Shown here: piece by piece, positions 25,605 through 31,953 of the stretch
Layout of the letters: every line of letters starts with the position of its first letter
Position numbering within the stretch: the first letter of the stretch is position 1
From: Microbacterium sp. LWS13-1.2
GTDB taxonomy: Bacteria; Actinomycetota; Actinomycetes; Actinomycetales; Microbacteriaceae
Direction of reading: 5' to 3'
Assembly (NCBI RefSeq): GCF_040144835.1
Contig: NZ_CP151632.1
Span: 1,798,001-1,862,000 of the forward strand
Length of the DNA stretch: 64,000 nucleotides
Made by a program: the position numbers and the translations under genes
The notes under the pieces: model-generated
Told to the model about the DNA's origin: nothing
Seen by the model: the letters and a program-made list of their open reading frames with translations, nothing else
The model's database searches: none

Positions 25605-26057
25605 TCAGCCGGCGCGCGGGTCCGCAGTTGCGGATCCCCGCGCGGCTGACGCCTGCTGCTCCGCCGTGCGGTCACGCGCGACGGCATCGCCGATCATCTG
25701 ACCGCCGCTGCGCAGCAGCGCGCGACGCCACGGAAGGGTGCCCTCGATCTCGATCTGGATCGAGATCGACAGGATCGTACGGATCAGCACGATCAGACCC
25801 AGGATCGCTGCGTCCTCGAGGGACGGCTTCGAGGTGATGGTGCGGATCAGGTCCGCGGCCACCAGAACCTCGAGTCCCAGCAGGATCGCGGCGCCGAGCG
25901 TGGTGCGCAGCACCGTGAACGCGGCCTGCCCGCCCTCGTGGCGCGAAAGCGAACGGGCTCCGAGCACGAGGGCGATCACGAAGCCGACGATCATCGCGGC
26001 GGCGCCGACCGCCTCGAACCCGACGGCGACGGCGGTGAACAACGCCTCCATGTGCAC
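25605..26057 (-). CDS. DUF1622 family membrane protein
   Basis: This 150-residue membrane protein fits DUF1622: three hydrophobic helices (EALFTAVAVGFEAVGAAAMIVGFVIALVLG divided by a short loop, LGAAILLGLEVLVAADLIRTI, and AAILGLIVLIRTILSISIQIEIEG). The LEVLVAADLIRTI and IRTILSISIQIE segments are the family's strongest signatures. The function is unknown. GTG 26057 was preferred over ATG 26051 because a TAGGCT -10 ends exactly 6 nt before it. The tail after residue 118 is hydrophilic and variable. Confidence 0.88.
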   Translation of the reverse strand: MHMEALFTAVAVGFEAVGAAAMIVGFVIALVLGARSLSRHEGGQAAFTVLRTTLGAAILLGLEVLVAADLIRTITSKPSLEDAAILGLIVLIRTILSISIQIEIEGTLPWRRALLRSGGQMIGDAVARDRTAEQQASAARGSATADPRAG

Positions 26058-26063
26058 GCGCCC

Positions 26064-26069
26064 AGCCTA
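26064..26069 (-). promoter_or_regulatory. -10 element of a leaderless promoter (DUF1622 gene)
   Basis: TAGGCT on the complement ends 6 nt before the GTG at 26057. Confidence 0.5.
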
Positions 26070-26107
26070 GGGCCGGGCGCGTGCACGACGGGTGGTGAAT
26101 CGCGGTG

Positions 26108-26707
26108 TCACCCCACGGCGTCGCGTCCCGGTGCCGCCGGACTGTCGGCGTCGCCGGTCGACACCTGGCGTGCGAGCTCCTCGATGTCGTTGTCGGGAAG
26201 GTCGACCCCCGATTGGCTGAGGCGCTGGCGCAGCACCTCCGCGATCCGCTCCAAGGGCTCGGTGCCGACATCGGAGCGCGTCTGGGCGACGATGCCCGCG
26301 ACCTTGTCGACGTCGGAGGCGTTGTTCTGCGACATGGCCGGCAGGCGCTGCTCCTGCTCGGTGCCGAGGCCGCCGGACGTCTGCTGCGCCTGGCTCGCCG
26401 TCAGCGTGTCGCGGCCTTCGTCGTGGCCGTGGTGGTCCGAGCCGTCCACGACGCCGATGCCGACGGCCTCGTGGCTCGGCTCACCGGCCGGTGCCGCCGC
26501 GGGCTCGGGGCGCGACTCCGCCGGCGCTTCGTTCGCCGCGGGAGCGTTGCCTGCGTCGTCCGCCGGCTCGCTCATGGTCGGCGGCGCGGCGGGCGCCTCG
26601 TCGCGGACCGGCTCGCCGGCCGCCGGGGTGTCCTGCGCCCCTCCGGCGTCCCCGCGGTCGGGGTAGTTCACGCCTGTCTGCTCGTACTCGTTGCCCGTCG
26701 TGCTCAT
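26108..26707 (-). CDS. Hypothetical acidic protein with disordered N-terminus
   Basis: The first 110 or so residues of this 199-residue protein are low-complexity (Ala, Pro, Glu, Asp, Gly) and probably unstructured. The last 60 form amphipathic helices (VDKVAGIVAQTRSDV, LERIAEVLRQRLSQSGVDL, DIEELARQV). The family is not recognised. ATG 26707 was chosen over GTG 26710 because AGGAG is suitably spaced. It overlaps the preceding gene's stop by 1 nt (TGATG), so the two are coupled. Confidence 0.72.
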   Translation of the reverse strand: MSTTGNEYEQTGVNYPDRGDAGGAQDTPAAGEPVRDEAPAAPPTMSEPADDAGNAPAANEAPAESRPEPAAAPAGEPSHEAVGIGVVDGSDHHGHDEGRDTLTASQAQQTSGGLGTEQEQRLPAMSQNNASDVDKVAGIVAQTRSDVGTEPLERIAEVLRQRLSQSGVDLPDNDIEELARQVSTGDADSPAAPGRDAVG

Positions 26708-26946
26708 CACGGCTCCTCGCTTTCGGTGCTGTCGGCCACCAGATCGGGATCGGCACCCTGCCGGGCCGCCTCGCCCTCGACCGGGTCGTCGGGCTGCAGC
26801 GCGGCATCCGTCAGCAGGTCGGCTTCCGTCACCGCGGCGCTGCGCTCGCGGGACTCGCCGTCGCCCACTTCGTCCCAGCCGCCACCGGGGTCGGCGTTGA
26901 TGACACCCTCGGGCAGGTCGTTCTGCGTAGACCGATCACGTTCCAT
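26707..26946 (-). CDS. Small acidic hypothetical protein
   Basis: This 79-residue protein is very acidic and probably disordered, with MERDRSTQNDLPEGVINADP at the start and runs such as DPVEGEAARQGADPDLV. A GAGGAG Shine-Dalgarno precedes the ATG. The stop overlaps the ATG of the next gene as TGATG. The function is unknown; similar short Asp/Glu-rich proteins accompany stress genes in related bacteria, but no link is visible here. Confidence 0.68.
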   Translation of the reverse strand: MERDRSTQNDLPEGVINADPGGGWDEVGDGESRERSAAVTEADLLTDAALQPDDPVEGEAARQGADPDLVADSTESEEP

Positions 26947-27044
26947 CCGGTACTCCTCTCGTCCACCCCCAGCCTCCGTCAGCGCGGGGCTCGACGACAT
27001 GGGCTTGACAAGAGGATCCGCCGCTGTCGGCGATCCCGTGGCCG

Positions 27045-27338
27045 CTACGGGCGCTGATTCAGGATGCCGCGGCGCGACGGGTTCGCCTCGAACCAGTCCG
27101 CGACGTACCAGCACACCGGCACGACTTTGCGGTCGCCGCTCCGCTCGAGTTCTTCGACAGCCCGCTCGACCAGCTCGCCGGCGTAGCCGTGGCCGCGGAA
27201 CGTCGGCACGGTGTAGGCGCGCGTCATCGCGACAGTGCGGCCGTCGTCCCGGTAATCGAGCACGCTGACCAGGTGGTCGCCGCGGTGCAGTGTGTACCTC
27301 GAGGCATCCGTCTCTTTCTGGAAACGCAGCTCATTCAC
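27045..27338 (-). CDS. GNAT-family N-acetyltransferase (YjdJ-like)
   Basis: This 97-residue compact acetyltransferase is of the short GCN5-related group: FRGHGYAGELVERAVEEL is the acetyl-CoA pyrophosphate loop and following helix, and KVVPVCWYVADWFEANP matches the end of YjdJ-like proteins. The substrate is unknown. The second GTG (27338) was chosen because a TAGCCT -10 (27345-27350 on the complement) lies 6 nt upstream; the GTG at 27344 would sit inside the expected transcription start region. Confidence 0.87.
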   Translation of the reverse strand: MNELRFQKETDASRYTLHRGDHLVSVLDYRDDGRTVAMTRAYTVPTFRGHGYAGELVERAVEELERSGDRKVVPVCWYVADWFEANPSRRGILNQRP

Positions 27339-27344
27339 CCGCAC

Positions 27345-27350
27345 AGGCTA
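27345..27350 (-). promoter_or_regulatory. -10 element of a leaderless promoter (GNAT gene)
   Basis: TAGCCT on the complement ends 6 nt before the GTG at 27338. Confidence 0.5.
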
Positions 27351-27529
27351 CGCCCGGCAGGGGCCGCTGGGACGCATCTCGACCGACGTTCCGGCGATCG
27401 CTCAGCGTGCACGCAGGAAGCGTCTGGCGCGCCCGGAGACGGCTCCGCGACGACCCGCGCGCACCGCCGCGGTGGGGATTGAGCAATCTGTCACATTCCG
27501 AAACGATCGGGGCTCGGCATCCGTGCGAT
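27351..27529. other. Intergenic stretch without a recognisable gene
   Basis: Between the GNAT promoter and the short-ORF promoter I see no convincing gene or hairpin. Frames here lack start signals and family resemblance. Confidence 0.5.
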
Positions 27530-27559
27530 TTGACGTATTCCGACAAAGTCGGTCATAAT
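27530..27559 (+). promoter_or_regulatory. Strong promoter with internal palindrome (Cys short ORF)
   Basis: TTGACG (27530-27535) and CATAAT (27554-27559) are 18 nt apart, with the ATG 7 nt after the -10, so the transcript should be leaderless. CCGAC-AAA-GTCGG (27540-27552) lies between the two elements, a good position for a repressor or redox-sensing regulator. Confidence 0.65.
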
Positions 27560-27566
27560 CGGCCAC

Positions 27567-27668
27567 ATGACTGACAACGCGCTGTATCTGTCCGCCCGGG
27601 AGGCGAACAGGACTGCCGGCATGATGATGGCCGGTCGCGTTGCCATGTGTTGTCGAATGTGCCACTAG
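27567..27668 (+). CDS. Leaderless short ORF with clustered Cys codons (candidate attenuator peptide)
   Basis: This 33-codon frame starts at ATG 27567 and ends at TAG 27666-27668. Its C-terminus reads RVAMCCRMCH: three cysteines in the last six residues, two of them encoded by adjacent TGT codons that are rare at this G+C. Leaderless poly-cysteine short ORFs act as cysteine-responsive attenuators of sulfur genes in mycobacteria. A hairpin (27685-27725) follows 17 nt after the stop, and the next gene is a winged-helix regulator 230 nt on. The promoter and codon choice are directly visible; attenuation is inference. Confidence 0.6.
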   Translation: MTDNALYLSAREANRTAGMMMAGRVAMCCRMCH

Positions 27669-27684
27669 CACGGTGACCCCCGTC

Positions 27685-27725
27685 GGACTCCTCCTCCGCT
27701 TCTGAAAACGGATCGCACGGAGTCC
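27685..27725 (+). terminator. Hairpin after the Cys short ORF (possible attenuator)
   Basis: GGACTCC (27685-27691) pairs with GGAGTCC (27719-27725); inside, TCCG (27695-27698) can pair with CGGA (27709-27712). It could act as a conditional terminator or as a ribosome-position-dependent structure. There is no T-run. Confidence 0.35.
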
Positions 27726-27898
27726 CCCGAAGCACCGGTTTCGTGCGTCGATCACGCGCACCCGGATCCGCTTCGCACACCGCCCAACGTCGGGCACCGG
27801 CCTCCACCGGCCGACGGCCTCATCGCCTCCGACGATCCGGGCCGCAGCACATCCAACCCGGTTCCGCTCTCCGGGTTCCTCCCGCAAGGACCATCATC

Positions 27899-28645
27899 AT
27901 GTCGACCACCGCTCTCCTCGACCGTCCCACCACCGCTCCCGTCCGCCACCTCCGCGCCGTGAACACCCCGGCCGCTGTCGAGGCACCCGCCACGCCGGCT
28001 GCCGAAGCCACGCAGGCGGCCTCTCGTGCTCTGCCGGCCGGCACCGCACCGCGAGGCTTCGCCCTCTACGTCGGCCTCGACGAGGCCAAGGCCGCCGCAT
28101 CGGGCGTCAACCTGGGCGTGCTCGTCGATGCCCTGCGTCGCACGATCGCCGAGCTCGCGCCCTCCGCCGAGACCTACGCGACCGTCGCCCTCGCGCCGGT
28201 CGGCGCCGGCGGCCGCGACGTCGACGTCGTGCGCCTCGCCCTTCACGAGCCTTCGGCCGTGGCCCGCACCAAGCAGGAGGAGCCGGAAGAGGAGGACCCG
28301 TCGACCGGCGGCGTGGTCGTCGACATCTCGCGCAAGCGGGTGCTCATCGACGGCGAGTCCGCGGCCTTCACCTTCAAGGAGTTCGAGCTGCTGCAGTACC
28401 TCGTCCTCCGCGAGGGCCGCACGATCGAGCGCACCGAGCTGGTCACGTCGCTCTGGCAGGGCACGACCGACGACGACGCTCCCGGCGAGCGCACCATCGA
28501 CGTGCACGTGCGGCGCCTGCGCGCCAAGCTCGGCCGGTACGAGGACATCGTGCGCACGGTGCGCGGTGTCGGCTACCGGTTCGACCGCCACGCCGACGTC
28601 GTCATCCGCTACGGCCACGGCACCCCGTCGCCCGACCGCTTCTGA
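27899..28645 (+). CDS. Winged-helix (OmpR/PhoB-type) DNA-binding protein without receiver domain
   Basis: In this 248-residue protein residues 1-55 are low-complexity. Residues 60-125 form a small domain (FALYVGLDEAKAAASGVN, VDALRRTIAEL) not recognised. Residues about 138-235 form an OmpR-type winged helix: FTFKEFELLQYLVLREGRTI, ERTIDVHVRRLRAKLG and VRTVRGVGYRF. There is no phospho-acceptor domain, so it is not a classical response regulator. The ATG at 27899 follows AAGGA. It lies downstream of the Cys-codon short ORF and may be controlled through it. Confidence 0.85.
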   Translation: MSTTALLDRPTTAPVRHLRAVNTPAAVEAPATPAAEATQAASRALPAGTAPRGFALYVGLDEAKAAASGVNLGVLVDALRRTIAELAPSAETYATVALAPVGAGGRDVDVVRLALHEPSAVARTKQEEPEEEDPSTGGVVVDISRKRVLIDGESAAFTFKEFELLQYLVLREGRTIERTELVTSLWQGTTDDDAPGERTIDVHVRRLRAKLGRYEDIVRTVRGVGYRFDRHADVVIRYGHGTPSPDRF

Positions 28646-28666
28646 GCGTCGCGCCCCCGGCATGGA

Positions 28667-28689
28667 TGTCGGAGGCCGGGGCGTAGGGT
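28667..28689 (+). promoter_or_regulatory. RecA-NDp/PafBC-like promoter of the AlkA-type gene
   Basis: TGTCGGAG, 9 nt, then TAGGGT, 7 nt before the ATG. The spacer is one longer than the model, but the downstream gene is a base-excision repair glycosylase. Confidence 0.45.
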
Positions 28690-28696
28690 GGGCGGC

Positions 28697-29707
28697 ATGA
28701 CCACCTCGCTCTCGCGCATCCCTCGGACGAGGGGTGCCGAGCGCTTCGACGGGCGAGCCGCGACGGCTCGCGATCCCCGCCCTGATCCGGGCCGGCCGCT
28801 CGAGACGGAGTACCGGCCACGCCATCCGCTCGACCTTCGTCGCACCGTGCTGTACCAGCGGCGCGGTGCCGGCGACCCGACGATGTCGGTCTCCGGAGCA
28901 GTCATCTGGCGCGTGAGCCGCACTCCTGCGGGCATCGCCACCCTCGCGATCCGCGAGACCCACCCCGGCGTGATCCGCGGCGCCGCGTGGGGCCCCGGTC
29001 GCGAATGGGCGCTGTCGCAGCTGCCCGCGCTGTGCGGCGCAGACGACGACGGCGCAGACTTCGATGCGAGCCGGCATCCGCTCATCGCCGCCGCGCGCCA
29101 CCGCAACCCCGGACTCCGCCTGTCGCGCACGGGTCTCGTGTTCGATGCGCTCGTGGCGGCGATCTTCGAGCAGAAGGTCACGGGCATGCAGGCGTTCGCC
29201 GCCTGGCGGCGCGTGGTCACCTGGTGCGGCGAGCGCGCGCCCGGTCCGACGCCGGCGCCGATGTTCGCACCGCCGACCGTCGAGGGCTGGCAGCACGTCC
29301 CGTCGTGGGTCTGGCATCGCGCCGGGCTCGAGCCGCCCCAGTCCAAGACCGTGGTGCGAGCCGCTCGACGCGGCGATGCCATCGTGCGCACCGTGCTCGC
29401 CGCCGAGGACGGCGAGGCCGTCGACCGTGTGCTCGTCAGCCAGCACGGCATCGGCCCCTGGACCTCGGCCGAGACCCGCATCCGGGCCCTCGGCGACCCC
29501 GACGCAGTCAGCGTCGGCGACTACCACCTCGCCCACGAGGTCGGCTTCGCCCTCACCGGACACCGCGTCGACGATGACGGGATGCTGCGGCTCCTCGCCG
29601 CCTGGCCCGGTCAGCGCCAGCGCGTGATCCGGCTGATCGGCGCGAGCGGCGTGCGCGAGCCCCGCCGCGGACCGCGTCTGCACCCCGAGGATCACCGCGC
29701 CCGCTGA
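28697..29707 (+). CDS. DNA-3-methyladenine glycosylase II (AlkA-like)
   Basis: This 336-residue HhH-GPD superfamily protein has, in its N-terminal part, the TBP-like fold of AlkA. AAIFEQKVTGMQAFAAW is the conserved helix before the helix-hairpin-helix motif; QHGIGPWTSAETRIRALGDPDA is the hairpin with the DNA-binding glycine, and VSVGDYHLAHEVGFAL carries the catalytic aspartate. It removes alkylated purines. The start at 28697 is supported by a leaderless -10 that is part of a damage-type promoter. Confidence 0.88.
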   Translation: MTTSLSRIPRTRGAERFDGRAATARDPRPDPGRPLETEYRPRHPLDLRRTVLYQRRGAGDPTMSVSGAVIWRVSRTPAGIATLAIRETHPGVIRGAAWGPGREWALSQLPALCGADDDGADFDASRHPLIAAARHRNPGLRLSRTGLVFDALVAAIFEQKVTGMQAFAAWRRVVTWCGERAPGPTPAPMFAPPTVEGWQHVPSWVWHRAGLEPPQSKTVVRAARRGDAIVRTVLAAEDGEAVDRVLVSQHGIGPWTSAETRIRALGDPDAVSVGDYHLAHEVGFALTGHRVDDDGMLRLLAAWPGQRQRVIRLIGASGVREPRRGPRLHPEDHRAR

Positions 29708-29782
29708 GCCGCGCGGCCTGCTTGCCTGCCTGAACCGCGAGCTTGCTGCCGCCCCTTGAGCCGCGTAGGGGGTCCTTGTGGA

Positions 29783-29804
29783 TGTCGGAGGCCCCGGCCA
29801 CACT
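29783..29804 (+). promoter_or_regulatory. RecA-NDp/PafBC-like promoter of the VOC gene
   Basis: TGTCGGAG, 8 nt, then CACACT; the last element is a weak -10. The predicted start lies about 48 nt before the coding start. Confidence 0.35.
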
Positions 29805-29858
29805 GGGACCCGCCACGCGGCCGGGCGCGGCAGCCACCATCCACTTCAGGAGTTCGAC

Positions 29859-30275
29859 ATGCCCAGCCTCAACCCGTATCTGTCCTTCCGCAACGAAGCC
29901 CGCGAGGCCATGACCTTCTACCAGTCCGTGTTCGGCGGCGATCTGACGATCGACACGTTCGGCCAGTACGAGGGCATGGTGCAGGATCCCGCCGAGAACG
30001 ACCTCGTGATGCACGCGCAGCTCACCAGCCCCGACGGCTTCGTCCTGATGGGCGCCGACACGCCCACCGGCATGCCCTACGAGAAGCCGGCCGGCATCTC
30101 GGTCTCGGTGAGCGGCGACGACGAGGCCGCGCTGCAGGGATTCTGGGACAAGCTCGCCGACGGCGGATCGATCACCATGCCGTACGACACACCGCCGTGG
30201 GGCGGCCGGTTCGGCATGCTCACCGACCGCTACGGCATCGACTGGATGGTCGCGGTCAACGCGCAGCAGTCCTGA
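29859..30275 (+). CDS. VOC family protein (PhnB-like)
   Basis: This 138-residue vicinal-oxygen-chelate fold protein has two beta-alpha-beta modules: LNPYLSFRNEAREAMTFYQS with VFGGDLTIDTF, and the MPYDTPPWGGRFGMLTDRYGIDWMV tail typical of PhnB/3-demethylubiquinone-type proteins. Such proteins often bind metal or small thiol adducts; a specific activity is not predictable. CAGGAG lies 6 nt before the ATG. It is followed by a strong hairpin and converges on an aldo/keto reductase gene. Confidence 0.9.
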   Translation: MPSLNPYLSFRNEAREAMTFYQSVFGGDLTIDTFGQYEGMVQDPAENDLVMHAQLTSPDGFVLMGADTPTGMPYEKPAGISVSVSGDDEAALQGFWDKLADGGSITMPYDTPPWGGRFGMLTDRYGIDWMVAVNAQQS

Positions 30276-30283
30276 GCGGGAGA

Positions 30284-30312
30284 CTGGCCCCCGGCGCGTC
30301 GCCGGGGGCCAG
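30284..30312. terminator. Terminator hairpin after the VOC gene
   Basis: CTGGCCCCCGGCG pairs exactly with CGCCGGGGGCCAG over a 3-nt loop, 8 nt after the stop. A 13-bp G+C stem of this kind is a strong intrinsic-type terminator in actinobacteria. The convergent gene could also use it. Confidence 0.7.
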
Positions 30313-30378
30313 GCTCAGGTTCGGAGCACAGCCCGGAGGGTCGCCCGGCACATGAGCCCGGTCTCGGTTCGGAGCACT

Positions 30379-30387
30379 CCCCCCCCC
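30379..30387 (+). repeat. Homopolymer C9 tract
   Basis: Nine consecutive C residues lie in the non-coding gap between the VOC terminator and the end of the aldo/keto reductase gene. Confidence 0.9.
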
Positions 30388-30412
30388 GCCCGGCCCGCTC
30401 GCCGGCCCCGCG

Positions 30413-31330
30413 TCAGGCGTAGGCGCTGTCGTCGATGTTCGACGGCGCGGGGCCGAGCGACTCGAGCTCGGTCCACAGGTCGTCCGGCACGGGCGTCGCG
30501 GCGAAGGCATCGAGCTGCGTGAGGCGCTGCGCCGACGACAGGCCCACCACGGTCGAGTCGACGAGCGGCGACCGCAGGGAGTACTGCAGCGCCACGGCGG
30601 GCAGGCTCACGCCGAACGACGCGCAGACGCGCTCCAGTCGCGAGACCCACTCCTGCAGCTCGGGCGTCGCGGGGCGGTAGCCGTACATCGCACCCTCCTT
30701 CGTGCCCGTGGCGAGGATGCCGGCGCCGAACGGCGCTGCGTTGAACACCGTCATCCCGCGCTCGTGCGCGTCGGCGAACACCGGTTCGGCCGAGCTGTCG
30801 ACCACCGTGAACCGGTTGTGCACGAGCACCGCGTCGAAGACGCCGGTGCCGACATAGCGGGCCATGAGGCCGACAGGCCCGGCGGCGACACCGATGGCGT
30901 CGATCCGGCCCGACTCTCGCAGCTCGATGAGTCCCTCCACGGCGCCGCCCTGCGCCATCGCCTCGTCGAAGGTCACCGTGTAAGGGTCGTGGAGGTGCAG
31001 CAGCGGCAGGCGGTCGACGCCGAGGCGCGCCACGGTTTCGTCGAACGACCGCAGCACTCGCTCCCGATCGAACGCGCCCGTCTCGGGATCGCAGTCGACC
31101 TTCGAGATGACGCGGGTCGCGGCATCCGTCCCGATGCGGGCGATGGCGAGGCCCAGCACCGCCTCCGAGCGTCCGCCCGCATAGTTGTTCGAGGTGTCGA
31201 GGAACGCGTGCGTGCTCGCGAAGAGCTGCTCCGCGAAAGCGACCGCGGCCTCCTCCTCGGGTGAGCCCGGGACGGTGTCCCGTCCGAGGCCGGAGGTGCC
31301 GAGGGTGAGCGGGCTGACGTTGAGGGTCAT
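30413..31330 (-). CDS. Aldo/keto reductase family protein
   Basis: This 305-residue NADPH-dependent oxidoreductase has the AKR (beta/alpha)8 barrel. FLDTSNNYAGGRSEAVLG carries the conserved Asp and Tyr, TRVISKVDCD the Lys, and LLHLHDPYTV stands where the catalytic His normally is. VGLSSAQRLTQLDAFAA is the cofactor phosphate site. It resembles the L-fucose/D-threo-aldose dehydrogenase branch. The start at ATG 31330 matches the family's first strand (VSPLTLGTSGLG). It is divergent from a small membrane protein. Confidence 0.9.
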   Translation of the reverse strand: MTLNVSPLTLGTSGLGRDTVPGSPEEEAAVAFAEQLFASTHAFLDTSNNYAGGRSEAVLGLAIARIGTDAATRVISKVDCDPETGAFDRERVLRSFDETVARLGVDRLPLLHLHDPYTVTFDEAMAQGGAVEGLIELRESGRIDAIGVAAGPVGLMARYVGTGVFDAVLVHNRFTVVDSSAEPVFADAHERGMTVFNAAPFGAGILATGTKEGAMYGYRPATPELQEWVSRLERVCASFGVSLPAVALQYSLRSPLVDSTVVGLSSAQRLTQLDAFAATPVPDDLWTELESLGPAPSNIDDSAYA

Positions 31331-31416
31331 GACATCCGTTCCGTGCGCGTGGTCGTCGACCTCCAACCTACCGAGAGCCACGACGATCGCAGCGCCCGCG
31401 TCGCCTGTCGCGCCCC

Positions 31417-31422
31417 TAAGCT
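31417..31422 (+). promoter_or_regulatory. -10 element of a leaderless promoter (small membrane protein)
   Basis: TAAGCT ends 6 nt before the ATG at 31429. Confidence 0.5.
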
Positions 31423-31428
31423 TTCGAC

Positions 31429-31653
31429 ATGACCACGACACGCAAGGGCTGGACGCGCGGGCACTCGGGCTGGGCGCTCGGCACGGCGCTCCTGTTCACA
31501 CTGGGGATCGTCTTCGGACTGATCTGGGGCAGCGTGCTGCTGGGCGTCGTTCTCGCCGCCGCCGTGTCGATCGGCTGGCTCATGGCCTACGAGTCGTGGC
31601 GCGGGCGCAACGTCGGGCTCGAGAACCGCGACGACGACGGCGCACAACTGTAG
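31429..31653 (+). CDS. Small two-helix membrane protein
   Basis: This 74-residue protein has a basic N-terminus (TTTRKGWTRGHS) followed by two hydrophobic helices, GWALGTALLFTLGIVFGLIW and LLGVVLAAAVSIGWLMAY, then a charged tail (SWRGRN..DDDGA). The positive-inside pattern puts both ends in the cytoplasm. No family is recognised. The leaderless promoter supports expression. Confidence 0.7.
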   Translation: MTTTRKGWTRGHSGWALGTALLFTLGIVFGLIWGSVLLGVVLAAAVSIGWLMAYESWRGRNVGLENRDDDGAQL

Positions 31654-31732
31654 GCCGACCGCCGCGCCGTCGCGGATGCCTCTACCCCTGGCGTCCGGGG
31701 CGTCGTATCGTGAGCGCCAGGAGGTGGTCCTC

Positions 31733-31918
31733 ATGCAGGCGAGCGTCGGCGATCGCGTGGTCATCCACGGCCGCATCGTGGGAGCGGCGGAACGCGCGGG
31801 GGAGGTCATCGAGGTCCGCGGCAGCGGCGAGAATCCGCTGCTGGTGGTGCGCTTCGACGACGGCCACGAGGCGATCCTGTCGCCGGGAAGCGACTGCGAA
31901 GTCCGGCACGCGTCCTGA
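31733..31918 (+). CDS. DUF1918 family protein
   Basis: This 61-residue protein belongs to DUF1918: GDRVVIHGRIVGAAERAGEVIEV followed by LLVVRFDDGHEAILSPGSDCEV, a small SH3-like beta barrel common in actinobacteria. The function is unknown. AGGAGG at 31719-31724 lies 8 nt upstream of the ATG. Confidence 0.88.
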   Translation: MQASVGDRVVIHGRIVGAAERAGEVIEVRGSGENPLLVVRFDDGHEAILSPGSDCEVRHAS

Positions 31919-31953
31919 ATCGCGTCCCGGACTCCGTCAGTCGACGGCGAGGT

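Noticed and set aside
27339..27344. GTG 27344 as the start of the GNAT gene
   Set aside because: It would overlap the region immediately after the -10 where transcription starts; the GTG at 27338 has the standard 6-nt spacing.
30379..30387. C9 tract as a phase-variable switch
   Set aside because: It is in non-coding DNA between convergent gene ends, away from any promoter or start.
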